Notes: generated by a model not told the origin, from the sequence alone. Positions 45,945-55,129 are shown, counted from the first letter of the stretch. The stretch: 64,000 nucleotides of DNA from Streptomyces sp. SAI-135 (GCF_029893805.1 NZ_JARXYP010000002.1:1550001-1614000), one strand, 5' to 3'. A program made the numbers and translations.

Positions 45945-46749
45945 ATGGCAACTGCTGCGGAGGACATCCCGAGCACCGCCCCGGCCGACGCGATCGCGGC
46001 CCGCGCCCGCGGTCTGACCAAGGCGTACGGCTCGGGCGAGACGGCCGTGCTCGCCCTGGACTCGGTGGACGTGGACATCGCGCGCGGCCGCTTCACCGCG
46101 GTCATGGGGCCCTCGGGCTCCGGGAAGTCCACGCTGATGCACTGCCTCGCGGGGCTCGACACGGTCTCGGCCGGCCAGGTGTGGCTCGGCGGCACCGAGA
46201 TCACGGGGCTCAAGGATCGTGAGCTGACCCGGCTGCGCCGGGACCGCATCGGCTTCATGTTCCAGTCGTTCAACCTGATCCCGACGCTGAACGCGGCCGA
46301 GAACATCACCCTGCCCATGGACATCGCGGGCAAGAAGCCCGACGAGAAGTGGCTCGACCAGGTCATCGACACCCTCGGTCTGCGGGACCGCCTCAGGCAC
46401 CGGCCCTCGCAGCTCTCGGGCGGCCAGCAGCAGCGCGTCGCGTGCGCCCGGGCGCTCGCCTCCCGGCCCGAGCTGATCTTCGCGGACGAGCCGACGCGGC
46501 AACCTCGACTCACGGGCGGGCCTGGAAGTCCTCGGCTTTCTGCGCGAGGCCGTCGACCAGCTCGGGCAGACCGTCGTCATGGTCACCCACGACCCGGGCG
46601 CCGCCGCCCACTCCGACCTGGTGCTCTTCCTCGGCGACGGACGGATCGTGGACCGCATGGAGCGGCCGACCGCGGAGGCCGTGCTGGAGCGCATGAAGCG
46701 GTTCGACGTGATCCGCGGTCAGGTAGACGCCGACCCCGACAAGGGATGA
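45945..46749 (+). pseudogene. ABC transporter ATP-binding protein with a frameshift
   Basis: A MacB/LolD-type ATPase of about 267 residues if restored. Walker A (GPSGSGKSTL), signature LSGGQQQR and Walker B (LIFADEPT) read in one frame to Thr184. Then one extra C at 46497 (ACG-C-GGC) shifts the frame; the expected D-loop GNLDSRAG and H-loop MVTHDPG continue in the +1 frame to a TGA at 46747-46749, 4 bp before the permease. Unshifted reading gives an Arg-rich nonsense tail. Either a real inactivating mutation or a sequence error; both halves are otherwise intact. ATG at 45945 (MATAAED). Confidence 0.9.
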
Positions 46750-46753
46750 CCCC

Positions 46754-49321
46754 GTGCTGAAGGCCACGCTCCGCAGCTTTCTGGCCCACAAGGGGCGGCT
46801 GCTGCTCTCCGCGCTCGCCGTGGTGCTGTCGGTGGCGTTCGTCTCCGGCAGCCTGATCTTCTCCGACACTCTGAGCCGCACCTTCGACCGGCTCTTCGCC
46901 TCCACCGCGCCCGACCTCACCATCAGCCCGAAGGAAGAGCTCAGCGAGGCCATCCCGTCCGGCTCGACGGCCACCCTGCCGGCCGCGCTCGCGGAGCGGG
47001 TCGCCCGGGTCGAGGGGGTCGGCGCCGCGCGCTTCGACGCCGAGGACGACGGCATCACCGTCGCCGACTCCCACAACGAGTCGGTGGGCTCGACCACCGG
47101 CGCCCCCACCATCGGCACCGACTGGAACCCGACCTCGCGCAGCCCCGTGAAGCTCACCTCCGGGCACGCCCCGCACGGACCGGCCGAGGCCCTGCTCGAC
47201 TCGGAGACCGCCGACCGCAAGGACCTGCACCTCGGTGACCCGCTGACCGTGATCGCGGGGCCCGGTTCGTTCAAGGTGCGGATCGTCGGCATCGTCACGT
47301 TCACCACGACCAACCCCGGCGCCACACTGCTGTACCTCGACCCGCCGACCGCGCAGGCGAAACTGCTCGGCTCCTCGAAGGCCGCCACCAGCATCTCGGT
47401 CGACGCCGCCGAGGGGGTCGACAACGATCGGCTCAAGCAGCGCGTGGCCGCCGCGCTCGGCCCGGGCACCTACGAGTACCGGACCGCCGACGAGCAGGCG
47501 AAATCGGACGTCGACCAACTGGGCGGATTCCTCGACGTCATCAAGTACGTCATGCTCGGCTTCGCCGGGATCGCCGTCCTGGTCGGCATCTTCCTGATCG
47601 TCAACACCTTCTCCATGCTGATCGCCCAGCGCACCCGTGAACTGGGCCTCCTGCGTGCGCTCGGCGCCGACCGGCGCCAGGTCCGCCGCTCGGTGCTCAC
47701 CGAGGCCACGCTGCTCGGCCTGGTCGGCTCCACGGTCGGGCTCGGCACCGGCATCGGTCTCGCCGTCGGGCTCATCGCGCTCATGAACGCGTTCGGCATG
47801 AACATCCGGACCGGCGAGATGGTCATCGGCTGGGGCACCCCCGTGGCGGCGTACGTCGTCGGCGTGGGCGTCACCTTCGTCGCGGCCTACCTCCCGGCCC
47901 GGCGCGCGGCCGGTGTCTCCCCCATGGCGGCCCTCTCGGACGCCGAGCTCGCCGGGACCGGACGGCCGCTCAGGGTCCGGGCGATCGTGGGCGGCCTGGT
48001 CGGCGCCGCGGGCGCGGCCGCGCTCCTCGGCTGCGTCCTGTCGTCGAGGACGGCCACCGCGGCCTCTCTCCTCGGCCTGGGAGTCGTCCTGACGCTCCTC
48101 GCCACCGTCATCGCGGGCCCGCTGCTGGTGCGGCCGGTGATCCGGGTGCTGGGCGGCGCCTTCCCCGCTCTCTTCGGCTCGATCGGGCGGATGAGCCAGC
48201 GCAACGCCCTGCGCAACCCGCGCCGCACCGGCGCCACCGCGGCCGCGCTGATGGTCGGTCTCGCCCTGGTCGGCGGGATGTCCGTGGCCAGCGCCTCCAT
48301 GTCCAAGTCCTTCGACGACCAGATCGACAAGACCCTCGGCGCCGACTTCGTCGTGCAGAACGGCAACTTCCTGCCGTTCCCGCAGGAGGTCACGGACGCG
48401 GTGCGCGGCACCGAGGGCGCCGGGCTCGTCGTACGGTCGAGGTTCGCGCCCGTCGCCGTGCGGCTGCCGGACGGCAAGCGCGTCGAGACCACCGCCGCCG
48501 GGTACGACCCGCGGCTCGACGAGGTCGCGCACATCACCTACGCACAGGGCGGCACCGCGGCCGCGCTCGCCGCCGGGCACCTGGCGATGGACCGGGACTT
48601 CGCGCGGGACCACGGTGTGCGGGTCGGCAGCGGGATCCCGGTCGAGTTCCAGGGCGGGCGCCGGACCGAACTGACCGTGGGCGCCCTCACGGACCAGGAC
48701 TCGGCGGAGGGGTTCGGGACACAGGGCGGCATCTACTTCGGCCTGGGCACCCTGGAACGGTTCACGCAGGGCGGACAGGACTCCGCGCTCTACGTCAACG
48801 CCGCCCCCGGCACCGGCGCCGACCGGCTGCGCGCCGCCCTGGAGAAGACGCTCGACCCGTATCCGCAGGTCCAGGTGCGCGACCTCGCCGACTACAAGGA
48901 TCTCGTCCACGACCAGATCGCGGTCCTGCTCTACCTCGTGTACGCGCTGCTGGGGCTCGCCATCGTCATCGCGGTGCTCGGCGTGGTCAACACCCTCGCC
49001 CTGTCGGTCGTGGAGCGCACCCGGGAGATCGGGCTGCTGCGCGCCATCGGGCTCGCCCGGCGGCAGTTGCGCCGCATGATCCGCCTGGAATCGGTGGTGA
49101 TCGCGGTGTTCGGCGCGGTGCTGGGGCTCGCTCTCGGCCTGGTGTGGGGCGTGTGCACCCAGCAGGTCCTAGCCCTGCAGGGCATGAACGCGCTGGCGAT
49201 CCCCTGGGGCACGATCGTGGCGGTCGTCGTCGGCTCGGCGGTGGTGGGCATCGTGGCCGCACTGCTGCCCGCGCTGCGCGCCTCGCGGATGAACGTACTG
49301 GCGGCGATCGCGCACGAGTGA
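46754..49321 (+). CDS. FtsX-like ABC transporter permease
   Basis: An 855-residue permease with the duplicated FtsX layout: N-terminal helix, large extracytoplasmic MacB-like domain (about 45-250), three helices (about 265-400), central helices (about 415-480), second extracytoplasmic domain (about 500-710) and three final helices. The repeated RTRELGLLRALGADRRQVRR and RTREIGLLRAIGLARRQLRR blocks are the coupling segments. GTG start 4 bp after the ATPase. Such exporters often handle lipoproteins, peptides or drugs; if the ATPase is truly broken, this permease needs another ATPase. Confidence 0.93.
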   Translation: MLKATLRSFLAHKGRLLLSALAVVLSVAFVSGSLIFSDTLSRTFDRLFASTAPDLTISPKEELSEAIPSGSTATLPAALAERVARVEGVGAARFDAEDDGITVADSHNESVGSTTGAPTIGTDWNPTSRSPVKLTSGHAPHGPAEALLDSETADRKDLHLGDPLTVIAGPGSFKVRIVGIVTFTTTNPGATLLYLDPPTAQAKLLGSSKAATSISVDAAEGVDNDRLKQRVAAALGPGTYEYRTADEQAKSDVDQLGGFLDVIKYVMLGFAGIAVLVGIFLIVNTFSMLIAQRTRELGLLRALGADRRQVRRSVLTEATLLGLVGSTVGLGTGIGLAVGLIALMNAFGMNIRTGEMVIGWGTPVAAYVVGVGVTFVAAYLPARRAAGVSPMAALSDAELAGTGRPLRVRAIVGGLVGAAGAAALLGCVLSSRTATAASLLGLGVVLTLLATVIAGPLLVRPVIRVLGGAFPALFGSIGRMSQRNALRNPRRTGATAAALMVGLALVGGMSVASASMSKSFDDQIDKTLGADFVVQNGNFLPFPQEVTDAVRGTEGAGLVVRSRFAPVAVRLPDGKRVETTAAGYDPRLDEVAHITYAQGGTAAALAAGHLAMDRDFARDHGVRVGSGIPVEFQGGRRTELTVGALTDQDSAEGFGTQGGIYFGLGTLERFTQGGQDSALYVNAAPGTGADRLRAALEKTLDPYPQVQVRDLADYKDLVHDQIAVLLYLVYALLGLAIVIAVLGVVNTLALSVVERTREIGLLRAIGLARRQLRRMIRLESVVIAVFGAVLGLALGLVWGVCTQQVLALQGMNALAIPWGTIVAVVVGSAVVGIVAALLPALRASRMNVLAAIAHE

Positions 49322-49370
49322 TGCAATCGCGGGGCAGACAACTCAAGTCGCTTGCAGCTGAGGAGAGTTC

Positions 49371-50276
49371 ATGCCCCGCCCCGATCGGTTCCGCCCGTTC
49401 CGCTTCGCCGTCAACCTGACCGCCGCCGCCACCGACGAGGTCTGGCGCGCCAAGTGCCGACAGGCCGAGGAACTCGGTTACGACGTGATCCTGGTCCCGG
49501 ACCATCTGGGCAAGATCGCACCGTTCCCGGCTCTGGTCGCGGCGGCGGAGGTCACCGAGCGCCCGCGGCTCGGCACGTTCGTCCTCAACGCGGGCTTCTG
49601 GAACCCGGCGCTGCTCGCCCGCGAGGTGGCCACCGTGGACGCCCTGACCGGCGGCCGTCTCGAACTGGGCCTGGGCACCGGCTATGTGCAGTCCGAGCAC
49701 GACCGGGCCGGGCTCCCCTTCGGCTCACCGGGCGAGCGGGTGGACCACCTGCGGCACACGGTCGAGGAGCTGGAGCGGCTGCTGTCCTCGGCCGACCACG
49801 TGCCGCAGCCGGTGCAGCGGCCCCGGGTGCCCCTGCTGATCGGCGGCATAGGAAACCGGGTGCTGAGGCTGTCCGCCGAGCACGCCGACATCGCGGCCTT
49901 CACCGGGGCGACCCTGGTGCCGGGCAGCACGACCGGTAAGGTGGTTCCGACCACCGCCGAGCAGCTCGACGAACGCGTCGCGCACTACCGGCGACTGGCC
50001 GAGGGACGCAAGGAACCGGCCGAACTGAACCTGCTGGTCCAGACGGTGGTCGTCACCGACGACCGCGAGGCCGTCGCCACCCCGTTCCTGCACCGGGTGC
50101 CGGACCTGACCCTCCAGCAGGCCCTGGACCTGCCCATCATGCTGATCGGCACGGTCGAGGAGATCGTCGCGCAGGTGCTCGCGCAGCGCGAACGGTACGG
50201 CTTCACGTATCTGACGGTGCTGGAGGCGTCCATGGAGGCGTTCGCGCCGGTGCTGGCGGAGCTGCGGGGGCGGTAG
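49371..50276 (+). CDS. LLM-class F420-dependent oxidoreductase
   Basis: A 301-residue TIM-barrel luciferase-like protein (RFRPFRFAVNLTAAATDEVW, then VPDHLGKIAPFPALVAAAEV, GRLELGLGTGYV, PLLIGGIGNRVLRLSAEHAD), subgroup MSMEG-type F420 users. The substrate is unknown. GAGGAGA precedes the ATG. It stands between the ABC permease and a GNAT gene with no evident functional link. Confidence 0.88.
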   Translation: MPRPDRFRPFRFAVNLTAAATDEVWRAKCRQAEELGYDVILVPDHLGKIAPFPALVAAAEVTERPRLGTFVLNAGFWNPALLAREVATVDALTGGRLELGLGTGYVQSEHDRAGLPFGSPGERVDHLRHTVEELERLLSSADHVPQPVQRPRVPLLIGGIGNRVLRLSAEHADIAAFTGATLVPGSTTGKVVPTTAEQLDERVAHYRRLAEGRKEPAELNLLVQTVVVTDDREAVATPFLHRVPDLTLQQALDLPIMLIGTVEEIVAQVLAQRERYGFTYLTVLEASMEAFAPVLAELRGR

Positions 50277-50332
50277 CCGTCCGGATCCTGGAACTCCGGG
50301 TGCCGGGCCGTCGGGCGTGATGGGATCGCCGT

Positions 50333-50761
50333 ATGACCGACCTGCGGATACGGGCCGCGACGCCCGACGACCTCGACACCGTGCTGGCTTTCTGGAAGCG
50401 GGCTGCCGAGGGGACGAGCATCAGCGACGACCGGGACGGCGTGGAGCGGCTGGTCGCGCGGGACCCCGAGGCGCTGATCCTGGCCGAGCTCGACGGGGAA
50501 CTCGTCGGCACGGTGATCGCGGGCTTCGACGGCTGGCGGTGCCATCTGTACCGGCTCGCGGTGCACCCGCAGCGCCGGCGGCGGGGCATCGGGTCGGCCC
50601 TGGTCACGGCCGCGGAGGAGCGGTTCGTCCGGCTCGGCGGGCGGCGCGGGGACGCGATGGTGCTGGTGCGCAACGAAACGGCACAGCACGCATGGCGCGC
50701 GGCGGGGTATGCGCCCGAGGAAAAGTGGCGGCGCTGGGTGAAGCCCCTCGCCGCCGGCTAG
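50333..50761 (+). CDS. GNAT family N-acetyltransferase
   Basis: A 142-residue GNAT fold: N-terminal RAATPDDLDTVLAFWKRA, central strand LVGTVIAGFDGWR, the acetyl-CoA loop LAVHPQRRRRGIGSALV, and C-terminal LVRNETAQHAWRAAGY. The acceptor is unknown. It is single, with short flanks. Confidence 0.9.
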   Translation: MTDLRIRAATPDDLDTVLAFWKRAAEGTSISDDRDGVERLVARDPEALILAELDGELVGTVIAGFDGWRCHLYRLAVHPQRRRRGIGSALVTAAEERFVRLGGRRGDAMVLVRNETAQHAWRAAGYAPEEKWRRWVKPLAAG

Positions 50762-50810
50762 GACGGGCGATCCTGGGGACCCTGTCCGATCATGGGACGG
50801 AGGTGACCCG

Positions 50811-52142
50811 ATGACCGAAGTGCTCCTCCTGCTGGTGGCGATCCTGCTCTCGCTGGCCTGCGGTGCCTTCGTGGCGGCGGAGTTCTCGCTGACCACGGTC
50901 GAGCGCGGCCAGTTGGAGCGGGCGGCGGAGCGCGGTGAGCGGGGTGCGTCCGGCGCTCTGAAGGCCGTACGGAATCTGACCTTCCAGCTGTCCGGGGCGC
51001 AGCTCGGGATCACCGCCACCAACCTGGTCGTCGGCATGCTGGCCGAACCGTCGATCGCGGCGCTGATCGCGGGGCCTCTGGAGGCGCTGGGCATCTCGGA
51101 GTCCACGTCCCGGTCGCTGGCGCTGGTGCTGGGCACCGCGCTGTCGACGGTCTTCCTGATGGTGGTCGGTGAGCTGGTGCCCAAGAACTGGGCGATCTCC
51201 TCTCCGCTGGCCATGGCCAAGCGGGTGGGTACCGCGCAGAGCTGGTTCAGCGCGGCCTTCCGCCCCTTCATCACCCACCTCAACAACACGGCCAACCGGG
51301 TGGTGCGGCGCTTCGGCCTGGAGCCCGCCGAGGAGCTGGCCTCCGCGCGCGGGCCGCAGGAGCTGGCCGCGCTGGCCCGGCACTCCGCTCGGGCGGGCGC
51401 GCTGGAGGCGGACACGGCCGAGCTGTTCGTGCGGACCCTCAACCTCGCCGACCTGACCGCGGAGAACGTGATGACCCCGCGGGTGCAGGTGATCGCCCTG
51501 GACGTGCAGGCGACCTGCGAGGACGTGGCGAACGCGACGCGCGCGACCGGGCTGTCCCGGTTCCCCGTCTACCGCGGCAGCCTCGATTCGGTCGTCGGCA
51601 TCGCCCACATCAAGGACATCCTGGCGGTACCGGCGGAGCGCCGGCCCCGGGCCTCGGTCGCCGAGCTGCTGCGTGAGCCGCTGCTGGTGCCCGAGTCGCT
51701 CACCGTGGACCGGCTTCTGGACCGGCTCTCCGGCAAGCGCACGATGGCGGTCGTCATCGACGAGTACGGCGGTACGGCGGGCGTGGCCACGCTGGAGGAC
51801 ATCGTCGAGGAGGTCGTCGGCGAGGTACGCGACGAGCACGACCCGCACGAGACACCCGACCTCGCCCCCGCGGGCACCGACGAGGAGGGCAGGGAGCTCT
51901 ACCACGCCGACGGCTCGGCCCGCATGGACCAGCTCGCCCGGGTGGGACTGCGGGCCCCCGACGGCCCCTACGAGACGCTGGCCGGCCTCCTGGCGACGGA
52001 ACTCGGCAGGATCCCGGCCACCGGCGACTCGGTCCGGGTCGCCGGCTGGCAGCTCGACGTGACGGACGCACAGGGCCGCAGAGCATCCCGGGTCCTGCTG
52101 CACGCGCCCCTGGCCGGGGGCGGGGAGGGGGTGGGTTCATGA
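50811..52142 (+). CDS. CNNM/CBS-domain membrane protein (hemolysin-family, CorC_HlyC)
   Basis: A 443-residue protein of the CNNM magnesium-transport/HlyC-CorC family. It has the N-terminal DUF21/CNNM membrane domain (about 1-200; AEFSLTTVERG, VVGELVPKNWAISSP), two CBS domains (about 215-345; MTPRVQVIALDVQ, VIDEYGGTAGVATLEDIVEE) and a C-terminal CorC_HlyC domain (about 355-435). ACGGAGGT precedes the ATG. A second CNNM gene follows, but 1.14 kb of repeat DNA separates the two, where other Streptomyces (from memory) have them nearly adjacent. Confidence 0.93.
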   Translation: MTEVLLLLVAILLSLACGAFVAAEFSLTTVERGQLERAAERGERGASGALKAVRNLTFQLSGAQLGITATNLVVGMLAEPSIAALIAGPLEALGISESTSRSLALVLGTALSTVFLMVVGELVPKNWAISSPLAMAKRVGTAQSWFSAAFRPFITHLNNTANRVVRRFGLEPAEELASARGPQELAALARHSARAGALEADTAELFVRTLNLADLTAENVMTPRVQVIALDVQATCEDVANATRATGLSRFPVYRGSLDSVVGIAHIKDILAVPAERRPRASVAELLREPLLVPESLTVDRLLDRLSGKRTMAVVIDEYGGTAGVATLEDIVEEVVGEVRDEHDPHETPDLAPAGTDEEGRELYHADGSARMDQLARVGLRAPDGPYETLAGLLATELGRIPATGDSVRVAGWQLDVTDAQGRRASRVLLHAPLAGGGEGVGS

Positions 52143-53281
52143 GTTCGGTTCAGTGGGCGGCGCAGGTCGCTGGCGGGGTGGGTGCCGTCGAGGGTCCCGG
52201 TACGGCTAGCAGGGTGGCTGCCGCCGAGGAACCTGCGGCTCGCGGGGCGGGTGCCGCCGAGGGACCTGCGGCTCGCAGGGTGGGTGCCGTCAAGGAACCT
52301 GCGGCTCGCAGGGTGGGTGCCGCCGAGGAACCTACGGCTCGCAGGGTGGGTGCCGCCGAGGAACCTACGGCTCGCAGGGTGGGTGCCGTCAAGGAACCTG
52401 CGGCTCACGTGGCGCCTGCCGTGCCGGGGCCCTCGGCGGCTGGCGTCCGGTCAACGCGCCGGGAGGCCCGATCCCGCTCCGCCCTCTGGCTGCTCCGCGA
52501 GGAAACCCGGCCGAGCAGCGGTGCGCAGCAACCCCTCGCGGTCACCGCCGCCCCGCCATCGGCAAGAGCGATGCGGGCGACGCCCGCCGTCCCGGCGACG
52601 CCGGACGAGACCACCGCGAAAGCCACCACCCGATCACCGCACCAGGAAACCCCGACCCGATCCACCGACCGGCCGCCCCACGACCAACCCCGGCCACACA
52701 GCGGCACGCAGCAACCCCTCGCGATGACCGCCGTCCCGCCATCGGCAAGAGCGATGCGGGCGACGCCCGCCGTCCCGGCGACGCCGGACGAGACCACCGC
52801 GAAGGCCACGACCCGATCACCGCACCAGGAAACCCCGACCCGATCCACCGACCGGCCGCCCCACGACCAACCCCGGCCACACAGCGGCACGCAGCAACCC
52901 CTCGCGGTCACCGCCGCCCCGTCATCGGCAAGAGCGATGCGGGCGACGCCCGCCGTCCCGGCGACGCCGGACGAGACCACCGCGAAAGCCACCACCCGAT
53001 CACCGCACCAGGAAACCCCGACCCGATCCACCGACCGGCCGCCCCACGACCAACCCCGGCCACACAGCGGCACGCAGCAACCCCTCGCGGTCACCGCCGC
53101 CCCGTCGTCGCGGGAGACGACCGCGGCTGTCCACGCGGCCCAGGGTGTGGACTCCGCGACGGCTGCGGTCCGGCCGGCGTGCCGGCAGACCCGAACCCGA
53201 TCCGACGCCCGGCCGCTCCGCAGGGAACCTCGCACGAGGCCCGTCGGCCGGCCGGCCCGCGCACGGAGGACCCCGCGATGA
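52139..53281 (+). CDS. repeat-built, Pro/Thr/Arg-rich reading frame between two CNNM genes (unproven)
   Basis: An open frame of 380 codons whose ATG overlaps the first CNNM stop by ATGA and whose TGA overlaps the second CNNM start by ATGA. It consists of seven units of 11-12 residues (RVGAAEEPTAR type, about 13-91), a unique part, three near-identical 61-residue units (about 130-311; ATPAVPATPDETTAKATTRS and STDRPPHDQPRPHSGTQQ) and a basic tail. No signal or membrane segment. Codons such as AGA, CGA, CAA, TCA and AAA are more frequent than in neighbours, which argues against normal coding; the exact coupling at both ends argues for it. Confidence 0.35.
   Translation: MSSVQWAAQVAGGVGAVEGPGTASRVAAAEEPAARGAGAAEGPAARRVGAVKEPAARRVGAAEEPTARRVGAAEEPTARRVGAVKEPAAHVAPAVPGPSAAGVRSTRREARSRSALWLLREETRPSSGAQQPLAVTAAPPSARAMRATPAVPATPDETTAKATTRSPHQETPTRSTDRPPHDQPRPHSGTQQPLAMTAVPPSARAMRATPAVPATPDETTAKATTRSPHQETPTRSTDRPPHDQPRPHSGTQQPLAVTAAPSSARAMRATPAVPATPDETTAKATTRSPHQETPTRSTDRPPHDQPRPHSGTQQPLAVTAAPSSRETTAAVHAAQGVDSATAAVRPACRQTRTRSDARPLRREPRTRPVGRPARARRTPR
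52177..52410 (+). repeat. 33-bp tandem repeat array, seven units
   Basis: Units begin at 52177 (36 bp) and then at 52213, 52246, 52279, 52312, 52345 and 52378 (33 bp each). Units 5 and 6 are identical; the others differ at a few bases. The period is a multiple of three and keeps the frame open, encoding VGAAEEPTAR-like peptides. Confidence 0.9.
52525..53109 (+). repeat. 183-bp tandem repeat array, three units plus a partial
   Basis: Units start at 52525, 52708 and 52891, each 183 bp, with a partial fourth from 53074 that loses similarity after about 36 bp. The full units differ at only a few positions, so the expansion is recent. The period equals 61 codons. The plus strand is strongly C- and A-rich compared with neighbouring genes. 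Confidence 0.92.
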
Positions 53282-54291
53282 CCGTTGTCCAGTTGTTGAT
53301 CGGTCTCGCGACGCTCGTCGTGAACGCCTTCTTCGTCGGGGCCGAGTTCGCGCTGATCTCCGTGCGGCGCAGTCAGATCGAGCCGTACGCCGAACAGGGC
53401 GACCGGCGGGCGAAGAGCGTGCTGTGGGGGCTGGAGCACGTCTCCGCGCTGATGGCCGCCGCGCAGCTCGGGATCACGCTGTGCACGCTGATCCTGGGTG
53501 TGGTCGCGGAGCCCGCCATCGCGCACCTGCTGGAGCCGGTGTTCCACGCGGTGGGCGTCCCGAAGGGCGCCGGGCACGCGGTGTCGTTCGTGATCGCGCT
53601 GACCCTGGCGACCTATCTGCACATGCTGCTGGGTGAAATGGTCCCGAAGAACATCGCGCTCGCGGAGCCGGTGCGCAGCGCGCTGCTGCTGGGCCCGCCG
53701 CTGGTCACCCTGGCGCGCGGGCTGCGCCCGGTGATCTTCGCGGTCAACGCCTTCGCGAACGCCCTGCTGAAACTGCTGCGCGTGGAGACCAAGGACGAGG
53801 TCACGGCCACCTTCTCGGACGCCGAGCTGGCGCGGATCGTGCGGGACTCCGGCGAGGCGGGACTGATCGACGAACGCGCGCGGGAGCGGCTGCACGACGC
53901 GCTGGAGCTGGGGCGGCGACCGGTGCGGGACGTGGTGCTGCCGCTGGAGGGGGTCGTCTACGCGCGCGTGGGCGTCACGCCGGAGCAGTTGGAGGCACTG
54001 TCGAACGAGACGGGGTTCTCCCGGTTCCCGGTGGTGGACGAGGGGCGCCGGATCGTCGGCTACCTGCACATCAAGGACGCGCTGGACGCCTCACCGCGGG
54101 ATCTGCCGTTCCCGGTGCGCGACATGCGGCCGATCGCTCGGATCCGGGAGAGCACACCGCTCGACGACGTGCTGACGGCGATGCGGCGCAGCCGGACGCA
54201 CCTGGCCGCGGTGCTCGGCACGGACGGGCGCCTCGCGGGGCTGGTGACCATGGAGGACGTGCTGCGGGAGCTGTTCGGACGGCAGGTGTGA
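53278..54291 (+). CDS. CNNM/CBS-domain membrane protein without CorC_HlyC domain
   Basis: A 337-residue second CNNM protein: DUF21 membrane domain (about 1-195; VVNAFFVGAEFALISVRRSQ, LLGEMVPKNIALAEP) and two CBS domains (about 210-337; GFSRFPVVDEGRRIVGYLHI, TMEDVLRELFG). It lacks the C-terminal CorC_HlyC domain of its partner. CGGAGGA precedes the ATG. The pair probably forms one membrane complex for divalent cation handling. Confidence 0.93.
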   Translation: MTVVQLLIGLATLVVNAFFVGAEFALISVRRSQIEPYAEQGDRRAKSVLWGLEHVSALMAAAQLGITLCTLILGVVAEPAIAHLLEPVFHAVGVPKGAGHAVSFVIALTLATYLHMLLGEMVPKNIALAEPVRSALLLGPPLVTLARGLRPVIFAVNAFANALLKLLRVETKDEVTATFSDAELARIVRDSGEAGLIDERARERLHDALELGRRPVRDVVLPLEGVVYARVGVTPEQLEALSNETGFSRFPVVDEGRRIVGYLHIKDALDASPRDLPFPVRDMRPIARIRESTPLDDVLTAMRRSRTHLAAVLGTDGRLAGLVTMEDVLRELFGRQV

Positions 54292-54347
54292 GGGCGCCCG
54301 AACCCACCGACCGGTAAGTATGTGAGCGGGTTACCATTTCTTCCGCC

Positions 54348-55121
54348 ATGCAGACGAACCCCACTTACTCCAGCCTGGTCGCGGTCGGCGACTCCTTCAC
54401 CGAGGGCATGTCGGACCTGCTGCCGGACGGCACGTACCGCGGCTGGGCCGACCTCCTCGCCGGCCGGATGGCCGCCGTGACCCCCGGCTTCCGGTACGCC
54501 AACCTCGCGGTGCGCGGCAAGCTGATCCAGCAGATCCTCGACGAGCAGGTCGACGTGGCCGCGGCGATGCAGGCGGACGTGATCACGCTGGTGGGCGGGC
54601 TCAACGACACCCTGCGGCCCAAGTGCGACATGGTCCGGGTGCGGGATCTGCTGACGGAGGCCGTGGAGCGGCTGGCCCCGTCCTGCAAGCAGTTGGTGCT
54701 GATGCACAGCCCCGGCCGCCAGGGCCCGGTCCAGGCCCGGTTCCGGCCCCGCATGGAGGAGCTGTTCACGGTCATCGACCAACTCGCGGGACGGCACGGT
54801 GCTGTGGTCGTCGACCTGTACGGCGCGGCCTCGCTGTCCGACCAGCGGATGTGGGACGTGGACCGGCTGCACCTGACGGCCGACGGCCACCGCCGGGTCT
54901 GCGAGGCCGTGTGGCAGGCCCTCGGCTACGACCCCGAGGACACGGAGTGGCGAACGCCGCTGCCGGCCACCGTGCCGCCGCCGTGGCTCGCCCGCCGGAT
55001 CGCCGACGTCCGTTTCACCCGGCAGCATCTGCTGCCCTGGATCGGCCGACGCCTGACGGGCCGCTCCTCCGGCGACGGCCTGCCGCCGAAGCGACCCGAC
55101 CTGCTGCCGTACGAGCACTGA
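54348..55121 (+). CDS. SGNH/GDSL-family hydrolase
   Basis: A 257-residue esterase-like protein without signal peptide. Block I is VAVGDSFTEGM (nucleophile Ser), block III VGGLNDTLRP, and block V DRLHLTADGH with the Asp and His. Cytoplasmic. A common Streptomyces protein of unknown substrate. Confidence 0.92.
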   Translation: MQTNPTYSSLVAVGDSFTEGMSDLLPDGTYRGWADLLAGRMAAVTPGFRYANLAVRGKLIQQILDEQVDVAAAMQADVITLVGGLNDTLRPKCDMVRVRDLLTEAVERLAPSCKQLVLMHSPGRQGPVQARFRPRMEELFTVIDQLAGRHGAVVVDLYGAASLSDQRMWDVDRLHLTADGHRRVCEAVWQALGYDPEDTEWRTPLPATVPPPWLARRIADVRFTRQHLLPWIGRRLTGRSSGDGLPPKRPDLLPYEH

Positions 55122-55129
55122 GAACTGCC

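Noticed and set aside
52177..53109. Possible CRISPR array
   Set aside because: The repeats are directly adjacent without unique spacers, the periods are 33 and 183 bp, and no cas gene is near.
52405..54069. Long open frame on the minus strand across the repeats and the second CNNM gene
   Set aside because: It runs antisense to a clear CNNM protein and encodes Trp/Cys/Arg/Gly-rich nonsense; it is a by-product of high GC and of the 183-bp period.
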